Below, piece after piece: positions 1 through 9,865 of a DNA stretch of 64,000 nucleotides. Numbering within the stretch: position 1 is the first letter of the stretch; each line of letters begins with the position of its first letter. The notes under the pieces were generated by a model. The model did no database searches. It had not been told where the DNA came from and saw nothing but the letters and a program-made list of their open reading frames with translations. Origin of the DNA: Asterias amurensis (Eukaryota; Echinodermata; Asteroidea; Forcipulatida; Asteriidae). Both the position numbers and the translations under genes were made by a program. The DNA is taken from the NCBI RefSeq assembly GCF_032118995.1, contig NC_092666.1, positions 13,218,501 through 13,282,500 on the forward strand, written 5' to 3'.

Positions 1-701
1 TAGCGTTGACGGGGCTCACCCGAGTCAGTCCCCAGTGCCCTACTTGCGGAGTGGGTCACATGGGGTGACCTGAGGTGCATGCCGTCACCACGAGAGGGCG
101 ATTGTGATCGTTCGATTAGCTCTTGTCATGACGTCAGGGGCTCACCCGAGTGGGCTCTGCGGGGTCGACTCAGGGAAGCTAAACGAACGCACCCGTTATA
201 GGGTCCATTGCAGTTTGAAGATCAAATTAACACAACCAAGTTTAGAAATAGCATTCATTGTTTAGACCTTTATGTGAAGTAGTTGTTGTAGTAGGTCGCC
301 CTCACGCAGATGTCAAAAGCAAAAGGCGGTTGCTCATCATTGGGTCACAGTAATTACCGTTCGTGTGCGTTTCCATACTCAAAACCGTTTTGCCTCGATG
401 ACGTAGGGATGACGTCATGCATTCGATTTATTGGCTCAAGTACATACGTGTCGATTTCAAGTTGTTTTTACTGAGTGACAAAAAAACGGGCCACTTTATG
501 TCAAACAGAAACGAAATACCTTACAAAAAAATTATGTTACAATAATCATAGGACATTAAAAGTTGCTTCAGTTATTTAGCCGAAACTTCTTCCTTTGTTC
601 ACATCACTTATGACATTAACTCGCGACATAAAGATGTTCACATTTGTAATTTGATAATATTAAAAAATCTTCAAACATCGTGAATTTTCTTTTAAATATA
701 G
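1..701. other. Upstream flank / intron of SSUH2, no exon recognised
   Basis: No exon could be supported here. The first part is GC-richer and holds a 15-base string, GGGGCTCACCCGAGT, twice (11-25 and 137-151), which suggests a small repeat. A short stretch near 36-62 reads C-P-T-C-G-x-G-H, faintly like the CxxCxGxG zinc-finger motifs that sit upstream in SSUH2, but it is too short and too close to the duplicated string to call. Confidence 0.4.
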
Positions 702-2201
702 TGACGTCAAAAGGGATGAGTTCTTACATCATACTGAGAAGCGGTTGCCTAGGAAACTAGTGACGAAAGGAGTTGTTGGGGTCACACTCTTTGAAGAAGC
801 CAAACCATTGGTAAATATCGTCATTAAAGTTGAAATGATTAACTCATTTTCTTTGGAACCCTAAGTGCACTATAGTTAAAGGCAGTGGACACTATTGGTA
901 AGTACTCAAAATAATTATTAGCATAAAACCTTTCTTGGGGACGAGTAATGGGGAGAGGTTGATGGAATAAAACATTGTGAGAAACGGCTCCCTCTGAAGT
1001 GACATAGTTTTCGAGAAAGAAGTATTTTTCGCCGAATTTGATTTCGAGACCTCAAGTTTAGAATTTGAGGTCTCGAAATCAAGCATCTGAAAGCACACAA
1101 CTTCGTGTGACAAGGGTGTTTTTTCTTTCATTATTATCTCGCAGCTTCGTCGACCGATTGAGCTCAAATTTTCACAAGTTTGTTATTTTATGTATATGTT
1201 GAGAAAACACCAAGTGAGAAGACTGGTCTTTGACATTTACCAATAGTATCCACTGTCTTTAAATAAAATGTATGCGTGTAATTCTCTTGATCATTCATTC
1301 ACAATGTACTATTGGTCATAGTTAGCACTTGATGAATCTTCACTTGTTTTTATATACCTATAGGTGGCGCCCGTGACTAACTTTCCAGTCGCTGAAGTGA
1401 ACAGCCAATCTGAAAAGTTTGCTGCAAAACACGGCAAAGTGAAAACAGAACGCATCGTACGGCAGGTAATGCAAACTTATAAAGACTTATAAAGGCTAAA
1501 TGACTTAATCAATTTTGAGGTGTGCTCATTTTTTCTTTTCTCGTACAAAACTAAGAGGAGATAAAAACCGCAAGTTTCAATTGAAAGTTTTCATCCATGG
1601 AGGCATCTTTACCTTTTGCCTACCAGGGCCCAATTTCATAGAGCTGCTAAGCACAAAAAATTGCTAAGCATGAAATTTCTTTCTTGATAAAGCATGATAA
1701 CCAGCCAAATTTCCACGTGATTTTCAAATACCAGTAACAAGCAATATGCAACAAATAGAAATTTAGTCGATAATCCTGTTTTTATGAAGGAAGAAATTTC
1801 ATGCTAAGCAAATTTTGGTGCTTAGCAGCTCTATGAAATTTGGCCCAGATTGGCTTCAAAACATTATAAACATACGATGTCGCGTGCTACATTGGCACCA
1901 TTTATTACCGATCTCATTTACAACGAGATCATATTTATGCAGGCAAGGTCAATAGTAAAGATTGGAGCTTTAATTAGGTTGGGACATTAATTAGGGTGAA
2001 TTTTGCATAATATGACTTTTAGTAATGGCAGTTTTAACATTACAGAGTCACAAGTTGGTCAAGATCCCAATTGCCGAGGTCCAATACACGTGGAAAGGCA
2101 AGGAGAGCAGATACTGGATCTATGGCCAGCAACCTCGCAAGGTCTATGCACCAGACTACCCTCAGCAGTGCTGTTGTAAATACAAATGCTCCATATTGTA
2201 A
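702..2201 (+). CDS. SSUH2: SSUH2 (Ssu-2 homologue), 3' part: last three coding exons
   Basis: Exons 702-810, 1364-1465 and 2046-2201; the 5' part lies left of the window. Each junction is GT-AG. The first exon seen starts in phase 1, and both later introns are phase 0. The 122 codons match the C-terminal third of vertebrate SSUH2 as I remember it: a region with RLPRKLV, then LFEE, a V-x-NFP segment matching IVDFP, and then IPIAEVQYTWKGK, YWIYG and VYAPDYPQQCCC, matching IPLTEVHYWYQGK, YYIYG and VYAVDYPERYCC. SSUH2 proteins carry DnaJ-like zinc fingers upstream of this part; their biochemical role is poorly known, and the founding member was found in worms as a suppressor of lin-35 synthetic phenotypes. 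The protein ends in a cysteine-rich tail, CCCKYKCSIL, whose last four residues fit a CaaX prenylation box. The first acceptor (AG at 700-701) is the least certain boundary. Confidence 0.85.
876..1262 (+). repeat. TTAA MITE, family A, copy 1 (full length)
   Basis: Inverted-repeat element of about 390 bases in an SSUH2 intron, between TTAA at 876-879 and TTAA at 1259-1262. Its ends are AGGCAGTGGACACTATTGGT and the reverse complement. The middle holds a hairpin, TTTCGAGACCTCA facing TGAGGTCTCGAAA. It has no coding capacity. Family A copies in this window: 876-1262, 2794-3179, 5623-5982, 8037-8421, 9480-9865, 12254-12586, 20479-20844, 21368-21572, 25933-26303, 32765-33095, 34442-34833, 40005-40391, 41247-41605, 53968-54376 and 59472-59859, plus derivatives near 62.0-62.6 kb. 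Confidence 0.9.
1627..1848. repeat. MITE family E (CCAATTTCATAGAGCTGCTAAGCA ends), copy 1
   Basis: About 220 bases with inverted ends: GGGCCCAATTTCATAGAGCT then GCTAAGCAC on the left, and GTGCTTAGCAGCTCTATGAA then TTTGGCCC on the right. It sits in the last SSUH2 intron. Related full or partial copies are near 25446-25640, 33380-33567, 34137-34215, 36890-37115 and 56517-56766. Confidence 0.75.
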
Positions 2202-2294
2202 AATGTCACCGTCAAGGGACAGGTTTATGTCGTCACCATAAGTGACCGTGGCGTCATCTTAAAGTAAATAATGATATTACTACATTATGGTACT

Positions 2295-2300
2295 ATTAAA
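2295..2300 (+). terminator. Possible poly(A) signal of SSUH2
   Basis: ATTAAA, the common variant signal, 94 bases after the SSUH2 stop. No canonical AATAAA is nearer. Confidence 0.4.
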
Positions 2301-2793
2301 GCGGTTGCAGCAGGCACTTCATGTGACAGGCACTTCATGTACAATATAAAGGTTTAGTTGCACGTTCCGCGTGAACGTGAACGTCGGAAAATTGTTTCGT
2401 TGAAATATAACGTTTTTAGGATACACGAAGTTACCATTTTTCACGTCAGGTACGTACGTGCACACAGACGTCATACGTCAGCATGCAATAAGACCAAAGT
2501 GGTGACGTCACCCGGAAACAACACAATTTGTTGACGTTCACTCACGTATTTGCTCGCGTAACGTGCAGCTAAACCTCGCTGTTGTCAAAATGTCACAACG
2601 TCAGGACAACAAAGTACAGTCACAACAAAATATTCCAACAAGTTTAACAACTTACTGGGTTTGTACACTAAAACAAGATGCGCACTAACCACAAACATAT
2701 TGACTTAGGCCCTTTCTCCAGAAGACGATCAGAGCATACTGATCGTAACGTCGAGTTGAAACCAACGGTTTCTTTCCGAACCTCCCCTTTCGT

Positions 2794-3179
2794 TTAAAGG
2801 TAGTGGACACTATTGGTAATTACTCAAAACAATTATTAGCATAAAACCATTCTTGGTGACGAATAATGGGGAGAGGTTGATGGTATAAAACATTGTGAGA
2901 ACCGGCTCCCTCTGAGGTGCCATAGTTTTTGAGAAAGAAGTAATTTTCCACTAATTTGATTTCGAATCCTCAGATTTAGAACTTGAGGTCTCGAAATCAA
3001 CCATCCAAACGCACACAACTTCGTGTGACAAGGGTGTTTTTTCTTTCATTGTTATCTCGCAAGTTCGATGACCGATTGAGCTCAAATTTTCACAGGTTTG
3101 TTATTTTATGCATATGTTGAGATACACCAACTGTGAAGGCTAGTCTTTGCCAATTACCTATAGCGTCCACTGCCTTTAA
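2794..3179 (+). repeat. TTAA MITE, family A, copy 2 (full length)
   Basis: Full-length copy with TTAA at both ends, both terminal inverted repeats and the central hairpin. One base of the left end differs from the consensus (GGTAGTGG for GGCAGTGG). Confidence 0.9.
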
Positions 3180-3986
3180 AGATAGTCATTACATGGTGTT
3201 ACCGCAAACCTTTCCCTCTCGTATGTCCACCATGCAAAGTTTCAAATCCTACTTATGCTAATATTGCTTGCCAGATGACTACAGCGTATGTGAGAACAAA
3301 TTTTAATAATGTAATAACATTTTACATCATGCTTGCTCTTCATGTTGACATAATACTCAGATACGTTTTATTCGCAAAAAAAAAGAGATACTTTTGAGCA
3401 AAAAAAATGTACCAGACGTGTAACAAAATCAATGTCTAAAAGGACATGTAAATAATTACATATAGTTATAGATGAGTTATTGTTTTAAAATATGCTAAAT
3501 TTGTTGGTCAAAATATGTTAATGTTAAAAGTATAAGCGTTGCTCTGGTTATTTAAATAATGTTGTATCCACGTACGTAGTTCCCCTAGCGAGATTCGCCC
3601 TTCCCCTTGCCTAGATACGTCATTGAAACATAGGCCTACACAACAAGCGTCCTACGCGTCTTATACATGCACCAATAATTTTGTTTCTTTCAAGCAATTT
3701 AGATTGATTTTGTTTTTGCCTGAAGTCTTGCTGTGCAGTAGATTAAATTCGCATTCGTTGGCCCTCAGTACGATTTAAAGGTCGGTGTTTTAACATATTT
3801 TTCGTACACAATATCAATCAGTTTGACAATCGGAAAGTAATATAATACCTAATTTGGCAGGCTTTGTTGACGTTTCATTATTGCTCCTTGATTGATGTTG
3901 AAGTACCCTGTCACTTTACAAGATGATGCAACATGGGACACATACAATTATGCCCACACGCAGTCGGGTTCATGTCATCTTCATGC

Positions 3987-4360
3987 ATCTACTTTTGCGT
4001 ATACATAAAAACAAATCAAAAATCAACAAATAAGATGTTTTGCTTAAAAGAAATAATGTCTCATTTTGCCAAACAAGTACTATAAAGACCACTCTTGGTC
4101 AGTAAACTCTGTTTACCAGGAGCTCCAAAATAACATGCAAAGCCAAGGTTATCAAACCCATACGAATAATGACCTTTGGTTTATCTACTTTTGCGTATAC
4201 ATAAAACAAATCAAAAATCAACAAATAAGATGTTTTGCTTAAAAAAAATAATGTTTCATTTTGCCAAACAAGTACTACAAAGACCACTCTTGATCAGTAA
4301 ACTCTATTTACCAGGAGCTCCAAAATAATATGCAAAGCCAAGATTATCAAACCTGACCTT
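3987..4360 (+). repeat. Tandem direct duplication, period 196 bases
   Basis: Two head-to-tail copies, the first from 3987 and the second from 4183, each starting ATCTACTTTTGCGTATACAT and running through CCAGGAGCTCCAAAATAA. Identity is high, so the duplication is fairly recent. A diverged third copy of the same sequence lies at about 31965-32080 in a HYOU1 intron, so the unit is a dispersed repeat. Confidence 0.8.
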
Positions 4361-5103
4361 ATAGTTCTGAAACACAGTTGAGATACACCAAGTGAGAAGA
4401 CACAACTGACAATTACTAAAGGTATCCAGTGTCTTTAACTGAAATTACCATTAACTTTTCATCGGCACGTAAGTCTAGATTTACATTGCTATTACTATTT
4501 GTATTGTATTTAAACAAAAATATGATAATGTATTACAACGTTTTATTTAGAATTCGTACAAGTTAGCTGATAGCCTTCGCATCCCATAATACTCATGTAA
4601 CGTAAACTTTACTGATACGACCTAAATAAAAGCGAACCGCCATATGGTAAACATTTTATTGAATTAAACATTATGCAGATTTGTTGCGATGTAATTTACA
4701 TAACTTGGTAGCCTTGACTACACAGACTATAATATACGAGATGGAAAAGATATTAAAAAACTAACAATGGGTCGAAATTATCTAATAATGGTTCCCTGTT
4801 GTTATAACTCATTTGTCCTGGGGGCAGATTAATCAGTTGGGAGATTGAAGTACGAAGAAATTGTGTTTACTGAAAAAATAAGAATCATAGGGGGTACAAA
4901 ATTAGCATTTTGACGGGTGGCTATTGCGATTGCAACCGTGGATGAAATACTGTACAACTAATGTTAGCGTGAAGACCGCGTGAAGGGGATGGAAATGTAT
5001 GCGTCTTTAGTTAACTCCGAGTTGGCGTCTTGTTTCGTGTAAGAGGTAGGCCGAAGATTGGTGCTTTTCGTCCCGGAGGATACCGACGGGGAGAGCCAGG
5101 GTG

Positions 5104-8100
5104 ATGGAATCTTTACGGAAGGAATTTCAACTTCAGAATCTTGGCTTTGGAGGAGTGCCTGCCTCATTATTCACGTCACAGAAGGTTTGTTTTCGATGTC
5201 TTACTGATACTCAGTTATTGTTGCATCTGCGTGACGATTACAAAATATGAAGAGAAATTAAAATCAAATTCGTGTTGTGTATGGTTGCATAGGCCTAATA
5301 TTATGTTGCAGTGTTATTGAAAATCCCGCTTTTCCCTTGGTTTACAAAGCACATTGGTGCAATTGGAAGTGGAAGTATAAATTGAATTTCTATGCAAGTT
5401 TTTTTGGCAATTCTTGTTTTTAAATTTGTTATCAATTGCCGAAGTCTTTTTTTTTCTCTGAGTATATTTTTTAACCAAATCTTGTTTTTCTGGAAATCTC
5501 TTAAATTAAATTGTCAATCATATATCGTCTCCACCATTAACGTTAATTTCATATTGGTTGCTTTTAAGGCAATGAAACACGAGACCAATTCCACGTAACC
5601 AGTTCCAGGCAATGTTCTATAATTAAATACACTAGACACTATTGGTAATTGTCAAAGACCAGTCTTCTCACCTTATACTTGGTGTATCTCAACATATGCA
5701 TAAATAACAAACCTGTGAAAATTTTAGCTAAAATTGGTCGTCGAAGTTGCGAGAGAATAATTTAAGAACAAACGCCCTTGTGAACAAGCTGTGTGCTTTC
5801 AGATGTTTAATTTCAATACCTCAATATCTTATTCTGAGGTCTCGAATCAAATTAAAATATTTTAGTGAGAAATTGCTTCCTTCTAAAAAATATGTGTTAT
5901 ACTATCAACAGCTCTCTAATACTCGTTACCAAGTAAGGTACAATTATTTTGAGTAATTACCAATAGTGTCCAGTGCGTTTAAAAGGAAGGTACACGTTTG
6001 GTAATTACTCAAAACAAATATTAACTCAAAAACTGACTTGGTAACGAGCATTGGGGAGCTGTTCATAGTATAAAACATTGTGAGAAACGGCTCCCTCGGA
6101 AGTAGCACAGAGTTTGAAATAGAGGTATTTTCTCACTAAAATAATAAAAGACTTCTATAGCTAGAAGTCTTTTATTTCTATCGGAAAGAACACAAATTCG
6201 TCCAACAAGGTTTTTTTTTCTTTCATCATTTTCTCCCAACTCCGATGACTAATTCAGCTCAAACTTTCACAGGTTTGTTATTTTATGCATATGATGAGAT
6301 ACACCAAGTGAGAACACTGGTCTTTGACAATTACCAATAGTGTACCTTCCCTTAAAAACATAACTCGATTTTCTCAGTAATGTCTTGGGGATAGTGAGTC
6401 ACAGCTATTATAGAAGAATTGTAATGCTGATGTTGGGCCCTTTTTCAGTTCTTAAAAAAAAAAGACTTGGGAGCAAATTCTTAAGCAATCATTCAAGACG
6501 TGTTCATGTCTTATTTCAATATTAGGTTTCGAGAAATTTATTTTCAAGTCTTGTTGTTTACCGTCATTACGATCATTGCTTAAGATTGTTGACATTCTTT
6601 GAATCAAGATAAGGTGCATTCTGTGTGATGGTGACGTAGATGTTGACCCCAGTTGACCCCTCTCAAGCTCCGAATAGAGTGAGATAAGATAAGCTGAAAT
6701 TATTTTCGCGGGGCTTCAGGCGAAACTTCGATACTGGCAATTTATATGATCATCCTGTTCTTATAATTTATGCCGACAGGAGCATAGTTGAGCGTTTTCG
6801 AAAAGCAGTTGTGATCGAGCATGAGCTATTAATTCATGACCTTATACATTCCAACTGCTTTAGAGGCCGTAAGTGCTTCACATTGGCGTACATGACTTTA
6901 TCAAGCCATCGGACCAGACGTTTCATGAACCATAACTTATTAAGCCACAATTGTTGTGGTGTATTGTATTTTATGAATTATTAATTTAACAATTCATTCA
7001 ACTACGCGACCCCAAACAGGAAGTTAAAACTAAACAATAACTACTTCTGAACCGGTGGTTGCCGAATAAGGGTCCTATATCAGATGTTTCAATTCGAATG
7101 TTAATGGTAGATTCCGAATCAGGTTTCAAATCTAATTTAAAGATTATCTTCAGGTTTTTATAAGCACATAGAGCAAAATAATTACAACGGCTCCTCAAGG
7201 TACGTGGAAGGTTATCTTTCTCAAAGTATGGCTGATTTTAGATATCTCTTTTTTGATTTTGTGAATCTATTGCCTTCTCAGTGCGGTGCCCGTTGGTATC
7301 GGATCTACACCGTGTATCGTGTGGTGATTGCAGTATACCAGCTTTCATGGAACATTGTCATTCCAATCATATGGGGGCACCCTGACTTCTACCGAAACCA
7401 AGTGGATAGCAAATCAAAATGGATCATCTACCTGTCTAACTGGTCCTTCTGCGTCCTGACTCTGTATCTTGTGTCGGCGGCTGTTTCATGTTTACTCTAC
7501 AAGCGACAAACGCAAGTACATGGTAAGTCAACGGCTTTTTGATGATAAGGGCCTTGTCACACACTAGGTATCTTTTACAGGCAACTTGGAGGCAACCAAC
7601 TGCAGTGCTTACCATAGGACCACTTTGGTAGCACTTTGCAAACTATGTCTTACGATCCGTGAGAAAGGTATTATGAACGTTAAAATGTGAATGGCTTCTC
7701 TTCTTGAAGATTGCCTGGAACTGGTTGCCTGTAAATTGCCTCGTGTGATGGCCTAACGGTCCAAGCATGAAATCAAATCAATTATGCGCATGACGTCATT
7801 TGAATAGGGCGCCCTCAGCTGGAGGTCAAAGAAAGGTTGTTCATTGTCCCATCAATCCAGTGCGTTGAGTGTACACAGGTGTCACTGTCTATTGTTTTAT
7901 TATAATCGTCTTAACTCTAAGCTGGTGGCTTGATGACGTCAATTCACAGTTTCTTGGAGACGTTGCTAAACACAAGTCCAATGAGGGTAACAACAATTAA
8001 CTAGTTTATTTGCACCAAGAAGTGGGTTCTTGGTGTTTAAAGACACTGGACACTGTTGGTAATTGTCTAAGACCAGTCTTCTAATTTGGTGTATCTTAAC

Positions 8101-9235
8101 ATATGCATAAAATAACAAACCGGTGAAAATTTGAGCTCGGTCGTCGAAGTGGCGAGATAATATTGAAAGAAAAAACACCCCTGTCACACGAAGTTGTGCG
8201 CTTTCAGATGCTTGATTTCGAGACCTCAATTTCTAAATCTGAGGTTTCGAAATCAAATTCGTGGAAAATTACTTCTTTCTAGAAAAATACTCCACTTCAG
8301 AGGGAGTCGTTTCTCACAATGTTTTATACTACCATTAACCTCTCCCCATTACTCGTTACCAAGTGAGGTTTTATGCTAATAATTATTTTGAGTAGTTACC
8401 AATAGTGTCCACTGGCTTTAAGTACAGGGCTCACTCAGCCAGAAGTTCTTTTAAAAAAAACAGTATCTAAACCTGAATGTGATTTATGAAGTCGGCAACG
8501 CATCCTCATAGAAACATCACACTAATTTTTTACAGAGAAGACAATGAAGAAATTTCAGTTTTAGACGTGGGAGGACTAAGCCCACGCAACACAATTAGGC
8601 TTTGGGCCGGGCTGGACCCGGAGGTCCAGAGGTGAAATTCAGGGACAGAAACCACTGAGTCAACCTATTAATCATGATATATAAAATAATGTACAAAATA
8701 AATTATTTGTTTTCCTCGGTTTTTATTAGATGAAACACAGCTCTCAGCTGCAGACGACACGCCACAAGACGGACCGACCGAAGGGGGCGCCCTGTTACCA
8801 TGGTATTTCAAAGTGACATGGATCCTTCAAAACATAACATACAGTGCATGCGCATTCGTCACCGTCGGCTATTGGTTCATTGAATTCAAACCTGGCTCAA
8901 CAATCGTCCAGATATTCACCATTCACGTCCACGGTGTAAGTTTCCTCTTTGGGCTAGTGGACGTGGTGCTAGTCTCCAACCCAATCCGCTTTCTTCACTT
9001 TGTCTACGTGTATCTCTACTTTCTTCTCTATCAGATTTTCGCGCTCATTTACTACAAATCAGGGGGGACCAACCCCTATGGAGAAACGCACCTCTACAAG
9101 GGTTTTATCGACTGGGAGAACTCGCCTGCCACATCGCTGATCGTGTTGTTGGTCGGTACCGTTTTAATCGCTGCGTGTTTCCACGGTGTTTTTTTCGGGT
9201 TGGCAAAAATCAAATGTGCGATTATCAAACGATAG
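5104..9235 (+). CDS. rost: Rolling-stone-like multi-pass membrane protein
   Basis: Exons 5104-5184, 7282-7522 and 8730-9235 (828 bases, 275 residues); introns in phase 0 and phase 1, all GT-AG. The short first exon encodes a soluble N-terminus with the family spacing EF-x6-GFG-x2-P-x2-F-x-SQ; the second opens with ARWYRIYTVYR, matching the SRWYLIYR of insect Rolling stone. Hydrophobic segments at about 36-57, 74-99, 136-159, 166-190, 194-216 and 240-265 give six likely membrane passes. Family hallmarks in the last exon are HVHGVSF, NPIRFLHFVY, YKSGGTNPYG and the FIDW segment. Drosophila Rolling stone, needed for myoblast fusion, has about the same length. I chose ATG 5104 because it has a good context (gtgATGg) and gives the expected N-terminus. 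The acceptor at 7280-7281 has a fine pyrimidine tract; reading straight through it would add an unrelated N-terminus. The cell role in this animal is unknown. Confidence 0.88.
5623..5982 (-). repeat. TTAA MITE, family A, copy 3 (diverged)
   Basis: Reverse-orientation copy in rolling stone intron 1. It is more diverged than the others, its left end reads ATACACTAGACACTATTGG, and the central hairpin is decayed. Its right TTAA (5979-5982) is also the left TTAA of the next element. Confidence 0.75.
5979..6355 (+). repeat. TTAA MITE, family B, copy 1
   Basis: Element of about 375 bases with ends AAGGAAGGTACACGTTTGGT and the reverse complement of AAGGGAAGGTACACTATTGG, bordered by TTAA. Its central palindrome is AAAAGACTTCTA facing TAGAAGTCTTTT (near 6147-6174), unlike family A, but the subterminal sequence is clearly related to A. 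Another full copy is at 55644-56022 and a partial one at 33096-33370. Confidence 0.8.
8037..8421 (-). repeat. TTAA MITE, family A, copy 4
   Basis: Full-length reverse copy in rolling stone intron 2, TTAA at 8037-8040 and 8418-8421, central hairpin kept. Confidence 0.9.
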
Positions 9236-9263
9236 AAAAGTCTAGCTGTTATCGGACTCTAAA

Positions 9264-9269
9264 AATAAA
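9264..9269 (+). terminator. Poly(A) signal of rolling stone
   Basis: AATAAA 29 bases after the stop codon at 9233-9235, a short but normal 3' UTR. Confidence 0.7.
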
Positions 9270-9479
9270 GAACTGAAAGGGGCGTGGTAAAAGAAAGTTA
9301 CAAAATGTGACGTCACTTGTAGAAGGAGCAATAGGGCCTGACGTCTTTCAGGCATGTACAAGTAAAGTTTTTAGAGATTGTACAGTTTGTGCCGAAGTTT
9401 GGCTTCCAAGAAAGTGAGGCATATCTCATAAAACAAGTTTAACCAGATTTAATGTTTACAATTATTCTTACTTTTAGGT

Positions 9480-9865
9480 TTAAAGGCAGTGGACACTATT
9501 GGTAAATACTCAAAATAATTATTAGCATAAAACCTTACTTGGTAACGAGTAATGGGGAGAGGTTGATGGTTTAAAACATTGTGAGAAACGGCACCCTCTG
9601 AAGTGCCATAGTTTTCGAGAAAGAAGTAAATTTCCACGAATTTGATTTCGAGACCTCAGATTTAGAACTTGAGGTCACGAAATCAATCATCTAAACGCAC
9701 ACAACTTCGTGTGACAAGGGTGTTTTTTCTTTCATTATTAGCTCGCAAGTTCGATGACCGATTGAGCTCAAATTTTCACAGGTTTGTTGTTTTATGCATA
9801 TGTTGAGATACACCAAGTGAGAAGACTTTTCTTTGGCAATTACCAATAGTGTCCACTGCCTGTAA
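9480..9865 (+). repeat. TTAA MITE, family A, copy 5
   Basis: Near full-length copy 3' of rolling stone. The right flank reads TGTAA rather than TTTAA. The end repeats and central hairpin are intact. Confidence 0.9.

Larger units (their letters stand above)
2202..5103. other. Intergenic region between SSUH2 and rolling stone
   Basis: No coding exon found. Contents: SSUH2 3' flank, a full family A MITE (2794-3179), AT-rich single-copy-looking sequence, and a direct duplication (3987-4360). The stretch from about 4400 to 4960 shows nothing recognisable. A Penelope-tail-like phrase (gaagacgatcagagcatact) lies near 2722-2741. Confidence 0.6.

Noticed and set aside
892-1167. Recurring frames such as [12 protein letters not shown] and [15 protein letters not shown] at many sites
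   Set aside because: They are chance readings of the family A MITE and recur because the element does.
4964-5167. Minus-strand frame of 67 residues with a good start
   Set aside because: It is the antisense of the rolling stone first exon, which has a family match and a donor site; no splice donor was seen on the minus strand.
7204-7281. Extension of rolling stone exon 2 upstream to 7228 or 7204
   Set aside because: It would place a hydrophobic, unrelated sequence before ARWYRIY; a strong acceptor at 7280-7281 and the matching upstream exon explain the gene better.
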